Source: Clostridium intestinale DSM 6191
GTDB taxonomy: Bacteria > Bacillota > Clostridia > Clostridiales > Clostridiaceae
Assembly: GCF_900130055.1 (NCBI RefSeq)
Contig: NZ_FQXU01000004.1
Location: 520,522-584,521 of the forward strand
Direction of reading: 5' to 3'
DNA length: 64,000 bases
Shown: positions 55,373-63,785 of the stretch, piece after piece
How the letters are laid out: each line of letters begins with the position of its first letter
Numbering within the stretch: the stretch's first letter is position 1
Translations under genes and position numbers: made by a program
Notes under the pieces: model-generated
Seen by the model: only the letters and a program-made list of their open reading frames with translations
Told to the model about the DNA's origin: nothing
Databases searched by the model: none

Positions 55373-57295
55373 ATGATTATTTTAGGTTGTAAAAATCTTG
55401 AAAAAAGTTATGGAACGAAGGTTGTTTTAAAAAAAATAAGTTTTTCTATAAATGAAGGGGATAAAATAGGTATTATAGGTGGAAATGGTGAAGGTAAATC
55501 TACTCTATTTAAGATTTTAACTGGTCAACTTTCTGCCGATTCAGGTGATGTGTTTTTAGATAAAAATAAAACCCTTGGTTATCTCTCTCAGCATCTAGAA
55601 CTTTCTGAAGAAAACACAATTTATGATGAGACTTTAACAGTTTTTCAAGAACTATTAAATATAGAAGAAAGACTTTTAACCTTAGAAGAAAGGCTAAAAG
55701 AACCCTATGATGAATCTAACTCTTCTTATCATGACAAATTAATTAATGACTATACAACTCTACAAGATATTTATTCTCACAGAGGTGGATATACATACAA
55801 GGGTGAAATCTCGAGAATTTTAAAAGGATTAGGCTTTACAGAAAATGATTTTAATAAATATATATCTACTTTAAGTGGGGGACAAAAGACTAGAATTGCT
55901 TTAGTAAAACTGCTTTTAAGAAACCCAGACATATTACTCTTAGATGAACCTACAAATCATTTAGATTTAGATGCAATAGAATGGTTAGAAGAATACCTAT
56001 CTACATATAAAGGCACTATTTTAGTTATATCCCATGATAGATTCTTTTTAGATAAAGTAACTGCTTCCACCTTTGAAGTAATTCAGGGCACTATATATTG
56101 CTATAATGCATCCTATACTAAGTTTTTAGAACTTAGAAAAAAAGATCAAGAAGCTAGAGCCAAAGCCTATAATCTTCAACAAGCAGAAATTAAAAGACAA
56201 AAAGAAATAATAGATAGATTTCGTTCTTTTAATAGAGAGAAAAGCATAAGAGCTGCTGAAAGTAGAGAAAAAGCTTTAGATAAGATCGAACTACTTGATG
56301 CTCCTGAAAAAGAAAAAGAAGCATCTAAAATTAGTTTTGAGACTAAAGTAAAAAGTGGTAATGATGTACTACATATAGAAAACTTGAAAAAAGCTTATGG
56401 TGATAAGGTTTTGTTCAATAACCTTTCAATGGATTTAAGAAGAGGAGATAAAGTTGCTTTAATCGGAGAAAATGGAAGAGGTAAAACTACTTTATTTAAG
56501 ATAATCTTAGAGAAAATAAAAGCTGACACTGGAGTTAAAGTAATAGGTAGGAATGTAGATATTGGATATTATGATCAAGAACAATCCGACCTTAACCTTG
56601 ATAATACAATTTTAGATGAAGTATGGAGTGAATTTCCAGAGCTTACTACTTCGGAAGTAAGAGGCGCTTTAGCTGCATTCCTTTTTAAAGGAGAGGATGC
56701 CTTTAAAAAAATCCATCTATTAAGTGGTGGAGAAAAATGTAGAATTAATTTACTTAAACTTATGCTAGCTAAGGACAATTTCCTTCTTCTAGATGAACCT
56801 ACCAATCATTTAGACATAGTTTCTAGAGAGGCCTTAGAAGATGCTATCTTAACCTATGATGGTACTCTTATGGTTATATCTCATGACAGATATTTCTTAA
56901 ATAAAGTCATAACTAAAATTTATGAGTTGAAGGAAGATGGAATAAAGGAGTATTTGGGTAACTATACTTATTATAGCGAAAAGAAAAGTAATCCTAATAG
57001 ATTTGAGTCTATACTTGAAGATTCTCAAGGAAAAACTAAAACCCAAATAAGAGAAGAAAGAAAAAAGAAAAAGGAAATAGAAAAAGAATCTAAAGCTATA
57101 AAAGTAAGACTGCAGACCATTGAAAAAGAAATAAGTCAAGCTGAGGAATTGCTATTAGCTTTACAGGAAAAGCAATGTTTACCTGAAGTGTTTTCTAATG
57201 GTGATGAAATTGTAAAAATCAATAAAGAAATTTCTGAAACTCAAGATAAGATATCCTCTCTTTATGAGGAATGGGAAACTCTTGTAGAAGATTAG
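55373..57295 (+). CDS. ABC-F family ribosome-associated ATPase
   Basis: The protein has 640 residues, two ABC domains and no membrane part. Walker A GGNGEGKST and GENGRGKTT; signatures LSGGQKTR and LSGGEKCR; both Walker B motifs LLLDEPTNHLD. The interdomain linker (about 235-310) holds the ARKxR-like region that contacts tRNA in ABC-F proteins, and a charged coiled coil ends the protein (540-640). Such proteins aid stalled ribosomes; some give antibiotic resistance, but this one resembles the housekeeping Uup/YdiF types. Confidence 0.92.
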   Translation: MIILGCKNLEKSYGTKVVLKKISFSINEGDKIGIIGGNGEGKSTLFKILTGQLSADSGDVFLDKNKTLGYLSQHLELSEENTIYDETLTVFQELLNIEERLLTLEERLKEPYDESNSSYHDKLINDYTTLQDIYSHRGGYTYKGEISRILKGLGFTENDFNKYISTLSGGQKTRIALVKLLLRNPDILLLDEPTNHLDLDAIEWLEEYLSTYKGTILVISHDRFFLDKVTASTFEVIQGTIYCYNASYTKFLELRKKDQEARAKAYNLQQAEIKRQKEIIDRFRSFNREKSIRAAESREKALDKIELLDAPEKEKEASKISFETKVKSGNDVLHIENLKKAYGDKVLFNNLSMDLRRGDKVALIGENGRGKTTLFKIILEKIKADTGVKVIGRNVDIGYYDQEQSDLNLDNTILDEVWSEFPELTTSEVRGALAAFLFKGEDAFKKIHLLSGGEKCRINLLKLMLAKDNFLLLDEPTNHLDIVSREALEDAILTYDGTLMVISHDRYFLNKVITKIYELKEDGIKEYLGNYTYYSEKKSNPNRFESILEDSQGKTKTQIREERKKKKEIEKESKAIKVRLQTIEKEISQAEELLLALQEKQCLPEVFSNGDEIVKINKEISETQDKISSLYEEWETLVED

Positions 57296-57296
57296 A

Positions 57297-57324
57297 AAAG
57301 CAGGATATATTCCTGCTTTCTTTA
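57297..57324. terminator. Bidirectional terminator between ABC-F and dut
   Basis: AAAGCAGGA / TCCTGCTTT stem with a short loop, then CTTTAT. Confidence 0.7.
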
Positions 57325-57921
57325 TATTCCAGTATGTCCAAAACCGCCACCACGATTTTCACCTATAGCTTTAGGGTTTTCATGCTCTATAAAATTAGCT
57401 CTCTTATATTTACAGAAAATCATCTGAGCAATTCTTTCTCCCTTTTTTATGTATATACTTCCATAAGGATTATCATTTTTATCTAAATAAATTTTGTTAT
57501 TTAAAATACTACAATTGCTATTACTCTTAACTATCTCTGATAAACTTACTTCTCGATATTCTTTCTCTAAAACCTCTATTAATTCAGGAGATTTCATTAT
57601 TTCATAAGGCAAGTTTTCTATACTATAGTTATTTTCTATTATTACCCCAACATTATCTCTATAATCAGCATCTATAGTTCCAGGTGAGTTAGGAATCCTA
57701 AGTGTTGTTTTTAATGATAACCCGCTTCTTGGCCTCACTTGCGCTTCACAATCCTCTGGTATTGCCATAATAAAATCCAGTGATAACACCTTAATTTCTC
57801 CTGGTCTTATTACTAAGTCACTAGCTGCATATAAATCACAACCTGCTGCATTAATAGACCCATATTTAGGTATAACCCCATTCTCTCCTAGCTTAATATA
57901 TACATCAATATTATTTTCCAT
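57322..57921 (-). CDS. dut: dUTP diphosphatase (trimeric fold) with an unusual insert
   Basis: The protein has 199 residues, against about 145-155 for usual trimeric dUTPases. Motifs: I AAGCDLYA, II PRSGLSLK, III GTIDADYRDNVGV, IV KKGERIAQMIF, V RGGGFGHTG. Between motifs III and IV there is an extra stretch of about 50 residues (NLPYEIMKSPELIEVLEKEY through DNPYGS). All catalytic motifs survive, so dUTP hydrolysis is expected. The insert may make a surface helix or partner site. Confidence 0.9.
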   Translation of the reverse strand: MENNIDVYIKLGENGVIPKYGSINAAGCDLYAASDLVIRPGEIKVLSLDFIMAIPEDCEAQVRPRSGLSLKTTLRIPNSPGTIDADYRDNVGVIIENNYSIENLPYEIMKSPELIEVLEKEYREVSLSEIVKSNSNCSILNNKIYLDKNDNPYGSIYIKKGERIAQMIFCKYKRANFIEHENPKAIGENRGGGFGHTGI

Positions 57922-57985
57922 ATCATATACCTCTTTTCATTAAAATACATATAAAATTGTATATTAAAAAAGCTTTTTATTCAAT

Positions 57986-58018
57986 AAAATAAGCACAGTT
58001 TAAAACTGCGCTTATTTC
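57986..58018 (-). terminator. Terminator after the Cys-rich surface-type gene
   Basis: AAATAAGC-CAGTTTT / AAAACTG-GCTTATTT arms, then T-rich on the minus strand (moderate). Confidence 0.65.
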
Positions 58019-58035
58019 AATATAGTATAAAATTA

Positions 58036-58566
58036 TTACCAGAAGAAGCCAAATCCACAGAAGCCAAATAAAAGTATTAATGCTAGCCATCCTAAACCGT
58101 CATCACAGTTATTATTACAATTACATCTGTGTCTATTTATTACTGATGGGTTAAGTCTATTTACTACTGTAATAGTTGAATTTCTTGTATTTCCATCTAT
58201 ATTTACTTCATTCCAAGGAATATAGCATGGTTTTTGGAAATAGTTTCTATCAATTATTTGGATAACTCTATATGATCCTTCTTCTAAATTATTAAAAACT
58301 ACTTTCCCTTGACAATCTGTTACTTCACATTGAACTAATTTAGGGCAATCTCCAAGCCTATAAAGATTTACTTTAACGCCTTCTAAAGGTTCTCCATCTT
58401 GAGTTCCAAGTTTAGAAAATACAGTTATAGTTCCTCTTCTTGTTGGTGGAACTGGGCATGGATTTGGTATTGTATCATTTGTGTCCTCACAGCTATTAAC
58501 TGTTTCCTCACATGGACTGTATCCATCGTATATATTATAGTATCCGTCTTGATGATTGTGACTCAT
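58036..58566 (-). CDS. Cys-rich prealbumin-fold (SpaA/Cna_B-like) protein with hydrophobic C-terminus
   Basis: The protein has 176 residues. The N-terminal 45 residues are Pro/Cys/Asn-rich. About 45-140 form an SpaA/Cna_B-type beta-sandwich (GTITVFSKLGTQDGEPLEGVKVNLYRLGD ... GSYRVIQII). After NCNNNCDDG comes a short hydrophobic tail LALILLFGFCGFGFFW. No Sec signal and no LPxTG motif. A spore-coat or exosporium role is possible because of the Cys and Asn content, but unproven. GGAGG site 7 nt ahead; a monocistronic unit. Confidence 0.7.
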   Translation of the reverse strand: MSHNHQDGYYNIYDGYSPCEETVNSCEDTNDTIPNPCPVPPTRRGTITVFSKLGTQDGEPLEGVKVNLYRLGDCPKLVQCEVTDCQGKVVFNNLEEGSYRVIQIIDRNYFQKPCYIPWNEVNIDGNTRNSTITVVNRLNPSVINRHRCNCNNNCDDGLGWLALILLFGFCGFGFFW

Positions 58567-58641
58567 TTTAATTCCTCCTTAGGTTTACTTTCCCTACATA
58601 TTATGATTAAACTACAGCTTTGGTGTCTAAAATTGGCGATA

Positions 58642-58680
58642 AAAAAATGCCGTACTATATAAAAGTACAGCATTTTTTTA
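58642..58680 (-). terminator. Terminator after the small membrane protein gene
   Basis: AAAAAATGC-GTACT pairs with AGTAC-GCATTTTTT around a 7-8 nt loop; T-run on the minus strand. Confidence 0.85.
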
Positions 58681-58685
58681 TTTAA

Positions 58686-58952
58686 TTATTTCTTTATTTC
58701 TTCATACTCTACGTCAACAACATCCCCATCTTCATTATGTTGAATGTCATTAGCTTGATTACTATTATATCTATAGTTACTTGAATTTCTTTCTCTCTTA
58801 CTATATTTCTTTCCTTTTATAAGTCTATATAACCATAAAACAGCTATAATAATGATTATGTATGGAAGTAAGAAAGCTACAATGTTTATTACTCCTAATA
58901 TTACAACTATAGTTAGTATTATATAGACAATATTACTAAAACCTCTTCCCAT
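58686..58952 (-). CDS. Small membrane protein, unknown
   Basis: The protein has 88 residues. Two hydrophobic helices (about 6-28 and 30-48) are followed by a charged tail (KYSKRERNSSNYRYNSNQ and an acidic end GDVVDVEYEE). No family recognised. ATG 58952 has AAAAGGAT 7 nt ahead; an ATG three codons upstream is too close. Confidence 0.65.
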   Translation of the reverse strand: MGRGFSNIVYIILTIVVILGVINIVAFLLPYIIIIIAVLWLYRLIKGKKYSKRERNSSNYRYNSNQANDIQHNEDGDVVDVEYEEIKK

Positions 58953-59037
58953 ATAGATCATCCTTTTCTTATTATTTATATAATTATTATATCACATTTC
59001 ATGGTTTTTAAAAACCTTTATCTACATGGTACTTTAT

Positions 59038-60906
59038 TTATTCAGCTACTCCAACTACACCTTCTCTTAGCATAAACAAAGCTTTATTATACATTTGTGG
59101 TTTAGAGAAAAAATATCCTTGTATAATATCACATTTGCAATCTTTAAGGAATTCTAACTGCTCTTTTGTTTCTACTCCTTCTGCGACTACCTTTATTTCT
59201 AAATCGTGAGAAAGATTTATTATGGTTCTTATGATATATTCGCTTTTTTTATCTACTCCAATTCCCACTATAAAAGATCTATCTATCTTCAAGATATCTA
59301 TAGGAAGTATATTTAAATAATTTAATGAGGAATATCCTGTTCCAAAATCATCTAGAGCTATAGAGAAACCTCTTTCTTTTAATCTCTCGAGAATAGTTAC
59401 ATTTCTTTCAGCCGATTGAATTAATACCGTTTCTGTTATTTCAAATTCTATATAAGAAGGATCTATATCCCACTTACTAGCTTCAAGATTTATAAATTCT
59501 AATAATGACTCGTCTCTTAATTGAACTTCTGATAAATTTATTGATAGCTTAAATTTTTTATTGGTTTCATTTATCATGGTTCTACATCTTTCCATGGCTT
59601 CTTTTATAATATACTTCCCTAATTCAATAATTATACTGGAACTTTCAGCTATTGGTATAAACTCAGCTGGAGAAACTACTCCTAATTCTTCGCTATTCCA
59701 TCTTACTAAACATTCAAAACCTTCTATACTCTCATCATTACTTCTAACTTTAGGTTGCATTACTAAATACAATTCTTTATTTTTTATTGCATTTCTCAAA
59801 CCTTTTTCAATTAAATATTGCCTGTTTATAGAGTTGAGTATGTCCATATTGAAGTATCTATATGTGTTTTTACCTTCATTTTTAGCACTATACATAGCCA
59901 CATCTACCCTCTTTAATAAGGTTTCTAAATCCTCACCATCTTTAGGATATAACGCTACTCCCATGCTAATAGTTGTGTAAATCTCTTTATCTCCGACTCT
60001 TATACAATTCCCTAAATCCTCTATTAATTTTTTCAAATAAGTATTTAATAAATTTAAGTCTAAAATATTTCTTTTTAATATTATAAATTCATCTCCGGCA
60101 TAACGTGATACAAAACTATCAGCATCTCCATTTTCTTTTAATAAACTTCCTATTTTTCTCAGTACTTTATTTCCAATTTCGCTTCCAAATGCATCATTAA
60201 TATACTTAAAATTATCTATGTCTATAAATATTAATGCTATATTTTCGTAAGTATCTTTTATCTCCATAATAATACTATTAGCTTTTTGTTTGAAATGATG
60301 TCTATTTGGTAAACCTGTTATTTCATCATGTAGTTTTATATATTCTATCTTGGTTTCTTGCTCTTTTTCATGGGTTATATCAAAAATAACCACACTTATA
60401 TGATATTCACCATGACTATTCTTTTGGCCTTTGCCTTTTATGGATAAATATTTCTTTTTGTTATCTTTAGTATATAACTCACTAAACAAGCTAAATTCTT
60501 CTTGTTTTTTATATAAAATATAATCATCTAAAACGTACTGCAAAGCTTCTTTATACTCATCTGAAAACATTGATAATAAAGTTTTATAATTTATATCCTC
60601 ACTAATAAGCCATTCTTTCTTTATAATTTCTGAAATATATAATACTTTATTTGATTCATAAACCTCTATTAACATTGCATTTAAAGAATCTAGGGTTGTC
60701 TTAAACCTATAATAATATTGATCTTTCTCATTATTTAAATTATAAGTTTTTTTCACTAACAATTTATATATTTCGAAAAATACAAACCCTAAAATCACTA
60801 TCATTAATATGCTATTAAACATACTATTTTTATAAATATAAGTTATTATAATAGAAAATAATATACAAAAACCTATAAATGCACTTCTAAAATTAATTCT
60901 ACCCAC
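59038..60906 (-). CDS. Membrane GGDEF-EAL protein (c-di-GMP turnover)
   Basis: The protein has 622 residues. Two membrane helices (about 8-26 and 31-50); a PAS-like region (about 60-185); GGDEF domain (about 190-355) with the signature read as AGDEF (RYAGDEFIIL); EAL domain (about 370-615) with FECLVRW in place of EALVRW and intact DDFGTGYSSL and EGVETKEQL. The EAL motif's Ala is Cys (ECL), which can retain activity. Could make and/or break c-di-GMP. Starts GTG. Single-gene unit. Confidence 0.93.
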   Translation of the reverse strand: MGRINFRSAFIGFCILFSIIITYIYKNSMFNSILMIVILGFVFFEIYKLLVKKTYNLNNEKDQYYYRFKTTLDSLNAMLIEVYESNKVLYISEIIKKEWLISEDINYKTLLSMFSDEYKEALQYVLDDYILYKKQEEFSLFSELYTKDNKKKYLSIKGKGQKNSHGEYHISVVIFDITHEKEQETKIEYIKLHDEITGLPNRHHFKQKANSIIMEIKDTYENIALIFIDIDNFKYINDAFGSEIGNKVLRKIGSLLKENGDADSFVSRYAGDEFIILKRNILDLNLLNTYLKKLIEDLGNCIRVGDKEIYTTISMGVALYPKDGEDLETLLKRVDVAMYSAKNEGKNTYRYFNMDILNSINRQYLIEKGLRNAIKNKELYLVMQPKVRSNDESIEGFECLVRWNSEELGVVSPAEFIPIAESSSIIIELGKYIIKEAMERCRTMINETNKKFKLSINLSEVQLRDESLLEFINLEASKWDIDPSYIEFEITETVLIQSAERNVTILERLKERGFSIALDDFGTGYSSLNYLNILPIDILKIDRSFIVGIGVDKKSEYIIRTIINLSHDLEIKVVAEGVETKEQLEFLKDCKCDIIQGYFFSKPQMYNKALFMLREGVVGVAE

Positions 60907-61100
60907 GTAAGCACCACCAATTGCATTTATTCTTTATTACTCTAATTAATATTTCGTTACTTTTTATAATTTCTAAAGTGTCTATATTGTTTTATTATAA
61001 ATTAATATTAAAACTTCTTATAGTTTTATTTACTAATTTTAATATTTAATATTTTTTATTCAATAGTACATACTATAAAAATGAAATGGAGGTAATTGAG

Positions 61101-61802
61101 ATGTCAAAAATAAAGTTTCTAATATTATTCATAGTTGCTCTACTTTTAAATTCTAATATAGTATTTGCAGAAGAATTATCCAAAGAAAATCCTCAAAAAA
61201 CCATATACTTAACATTTGATGATGGCCCTACTAAACTATCGAATGATATCTTAAACATTTTAAAAGAAGAAAATGTTAAAGCTACCTTCTTTGTTATCGG
61301 AGAACAAATTAAAGACAATAAAGAAACCCTCATACGTATGAACAACGATGGTCATAGTATAGGTTTACACTCTTATACTCATAAAAGAGAAAACCTTTAT
61401 TTAAGTAAAGCTTCTTTTTTATCAGAAATGAAAAAAACTCAGTCTGAAATCAAGGACTTAATAGGTCTAGAAACAAATATATTAAGATTTCCTTTTGGTT
61501 GCAATAATATTAGCTATAAAATTAATAATTCTATGGTTGAATTATTACATGAAGAAAACTTAAAAATTTATGACTGGACTCAAGATAGTGGAGATGGCGC
61601 TAATTATAATCTTGAACCAAATAAAATATTTAAAAATTCAATTAGTGAAAAAGATTCAATAATTTTATTACTCCATTGTAGTAATAAACATAAAAATACA
61701 GTAAAAGCACTTCCTTATATTATTAAATACTATAAAGAAAAGGGATATACTTTCAAAACTATAGATGAACAAACCAAAGAACAGTTCCATATAATTAAAT
61801 AA
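61101..61802 (+). CDS. Secreted polysaccharide deacetylase (NodB homology)
   Basis: The protein has 233 residues. Signal peptide at about 1-24 (KFLILFIVALLLNSNIVFA). NodB domain: motif 1 LTFDDGPT (Asp base and zinc Asp), motif 2 HSIGLHSYTH (HxxxH zinc ligands), motif 3 RFPFG (R/P), and late His in ILLLHCS. It deacetylates cell-wall sugars, like PdaA or PgdA. ATG 61101 with GGAGG 8 nt ahead is used. An amidase gene follows 24 nt later. Confidence 0.92.
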   Translation: MSKIKFLILFIVALLLNSNIVFAEELSKENPQKTIYLTFDDGPTKLSNDILNILKEENVKATFFVIGEQIKDNKETLIRMNNDGHSIGLHSYTHKRENLYLSKASFLSEMKKTQSEIKDLIGLETNILRFPFGCNNISYKINNSMVELLHEENLKIYDWTQDSGDGANYNLEPNKIFKNSISEKDSIILLLHCSNKHKNTVKALPYIIKYYKEKGYTFKTIDEQTKEQFHIIK

Positions 61803-61826
61803 ATCAATAAATTGAGTGTTATTTAA

Positions 61827-62315
61827 ATGAAGGAATTAAGTAGAAATAAAATGGTAGATTACGCATATAAATATGCTTTAATTCCAAATGATAAATATGT
61901 TTATTTAGGGTCTAAAAGCACAGGTGGAAATGATTGTTCCAATTTTATATCTCAGATAATACATTTTGCTGGTGCTCCTATGAGATATATTTCTCCTTAT
62001 TGGTACTATAAATCTGATAAAGATTATTCAGTTTCGTGGTCTACTGCACACAGTCTATTTTGGCTTTTAAGAGAGAATTTAGAGTATTTACACCAAGGTC
62101 CTAAAGGAGTACTTATTAATGATGATTCAATAGAAATTGGGGATTTAGTATTTTTCCAACACAAAAACGGACATGTTTTCCATTCGGCTATAATTACATC
62201 TTTCACAACTAGACGAGAACCTCTAATAACACAACATAGTATTGATGCTATTAACAAAAAAATTAATCCAGAATATTTTTTATTAAATATGTATTTTATG
62301 AGAATATATATCTAA
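61827..62315 (+). CDS. Amidase_6-like (NlpC/papain-fold) domain protein
   Basis: The protein has 162 residues. The catalytic Cys lies in GGNDCSNFISQ (about residue 37) and the His in VFHSAIIT (about 113); both are typical of the putative amidase domain (PF12671-type) that cuts cell-wall peptides or spore coat. No signal peptide is visible, so it acts inside the mother cell or is carried otherwise. The ribosome site is weak; probably translated after the deacetylase, giving a cell-wall/spore pair. Confidence 0.82.
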   Translation: MKELSRNKMVDYAYKYALIPNDKYVYLGSKSTGGNDCSNFISQIIHFAGAPMRYISPYWYYKSDKDYSVSWSTAHSLFWLLRENLEYLHQGPKGVLINDDSIEIGDLVFFQHKNGHVFHSAIITSFTTRREPLITQHSIDAINKKINPEYFLLNMYFMRIYI

Positions 62316-62321
62316 TAAATT

Positions 62322-62366
62322 AAAGGTAGATTAAAAGATTTCTTGATCTTTTAATCTACCTTTTTT
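62322..62366. terminator. Bidirectional terminator between amidase and hemerythrin genes
   Basis: An 18-bp stem AAAGGTAGATTAAAAGAT with its complement and a TTTTTT run. Confidence 0.93.
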
Positions 62367-62907
62367 AAGATAATTTTTCAATTAACTTAATATATTTATC
62401 CTGTGTGCCATTATTTTTAGCATTTTCTTCAAACTCTAAAGATTCTTTATTTAATTTATCTAAAGTATCATTAGATAAATTGTTTATAGCGTATTTATAT
62501 AATATGTTATCCTCTTTATCAATATGCCTTTGTAAAAGATGTGTGTATGATATAGCATTAGCTATTATATCAAGTTTAGCATCTTCGTCACCATCTTTGT
62601 ATCTCTTAAGTGCCTCTTCTAAATCTCTAACATACATTCTTCCCATATCATGCTCTACTAACATACCATATCTAATTGTTTTTTTAATAGCTTCCACACA
62701 TTCTTCTTCCATCTTATTAAATAACATTTCTTCTTCTTTTCCGTGATGATGTTTATCTGCATAGTTTCTAATAAAATCTATTATTTCATTAAATACATCT
62801 AAATCAAAATCATCATTATTTAAAAGCATGCTACAATACTTTCTTGTTATAACAAGCATCTTTTTGATATTTTTATGTTCATCTACCATAATATCAATTG
62901 CATTCAT
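62365..62907 (-). CDS. Hemerythrin-domain protein
   Basis: This 180-residue all-helical protein has the di-iron ligand pattern: His in DEHKNIKKML (about 13), His/Glu in HHHGKEEEMLF (about 56-63), His in VEHDMGRM (about 93) and HIDKEDNILYKY (about 131). It stores or senses O2 or iron, or aids in oxidative stress defence. ATG 62907 with AGGTGA is used. It follows the 213-residue gene by about 9 nt. Confidence 0.9.
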   Translation of the reverse strand: MNAIDIMVDEHKNIKKMLVITRKYCSMLLNNDDFDLDVFNEIIDFIRNYADKHHHGKEEEMLFNKMEEECVEAIKKTIRYGMLVEHDMGRMYVRDLEEALKRYKDGDEDAKLDIIANAISYTHLLQRHIDKEDNILYKYAINNLSNDTLDKLNKESLEFEENAKNNGTQDKYIKLIEKLS

Positions 62908-62916
62908 ACTTATCAC

Positions 62917-63558
62917 CTATCTTCTATAAATTTCTCTTACATTGTCAGCTGTCTTTCTAAATCCAAAAGCTTCATTTAATCCACTTACAAAAGCTTCTAT
63001 CCAGAAATCTCTTGCATCATAAAACCATTGCACATTTCCACCTTCTGCATTCCAATAATCTTCATGAACATCTAGAGTTGTTTCCCATGATAGTTTTACT
63101 TCTGAGTTTTCTAATATTTCATTAGCTCTATCACAAGGCATTCCATCTAAAATATAGTTATTTAATGCTGTAAATATTTCTGCTGGGTCTTCTACACTAG
63201 TCCCACTTTCTAAATATTCTTTAGCTGCTTTATCACCTTGTTCTTTATACGTTACTTTTATGGAATCTAGGAACCCTTCCCCTAATTCATTTACTCCCTT
63301 AGTAATAAAAGCCGCCTGTCTTCCTTCTGCTGAAGCTATTTTCCCTTGTAACCAGCCATGAATATTAGATGTATCTATCATATCTTCTAAAGGTTTATCT
63401 TCTGTTGGTTTTCCATATTTGTTATATATATTTTCTCTCCAACTATTTAAAGGAAGTTTTTTTTCTTCTATTACCTTTTCTACTTCTTTTTCTAAACCTT
63501 CAAACCAGACTATTTTATTAAATAACCAAAAATGAACTTTTCCTAAAAATAAACTCAT
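62917..63558 (-). CDS. Conserved hypothetical protein, partner of hemerythrin gene
   Basis: This 213-residue mostly helical soluble protein opens SLFLGKVHFWLFNKIVWFEGLE. It is rich in Trp and acidic residues (about 180: GGNVQWFYDARDFWIEAF). No recognised motif; some clostridial neighbours of hemerythrin genes have the same look. ATG 63558 has GAGG 9 nt ahead; a TTG three codons upstream is too close. Confidence 0.7.
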   Translation of the reverse strand: MSLFLGKVHFWLFNKIVWFEGLEKEVEKVIEEKKLPLNSWRENIYNKYGKPTEDKPLEDMIDTSNIHGWLQGKIASAEGRQAAFITKGVNELGEGFLDSIKVTYKEQGDKAAKEYLESGTSVEDPAEIFTALNNYILDGMPCDRANEILENSEVKLSWETTLDVHEDYWNAEGGNVQWFYDARDFWIEAFVSGLNEAFGFRKTADNVREIYRR

Positions 63559-63659
63559 TCTATTCAACCTCTTTCCTTGACTTCTTTAATCATAGTATAA
63601 TTCATTCTCAAATTTTTATCAGTAACATAGGTTACAAACAAAAATTGCTTTTCAAGTCA

Positions 63660-63785
63660 AGTACCACCGGCTCAGCCGGAGGCTTGATTAAGCCCTATAA
63701 GGGCATGATACTGGCGGCGCTACTCGCGCTCTGAAAAACCGCCAATCGCAAAACTTTTTCAGCGGCCACCTATAAGGTGGCTATT
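63660..63785 (-). mobile_element. Right-end (3') hairpins of an IS200/IS605-type element
   Basis: Just downstream of tnpA the GC content jumps and hairpins follow: GCCACCTTATAGGTGGC, GCCCTTATAGGGC and CCGGCTGAGCCGG with flanks. These are the subterminal palindromes typical of IS200-like ends, recognised by TnpA as single-strand DNA. The element appears to end near 63660; its left end lies beyond the window. Confidence 0.75.

Noticed and set aside
59561..59980. 139-codon plus-strand open frame opposite the GGDEF-EAL gene
   Set aside because: Antisense shadow; no family similarity and no ribosome site.
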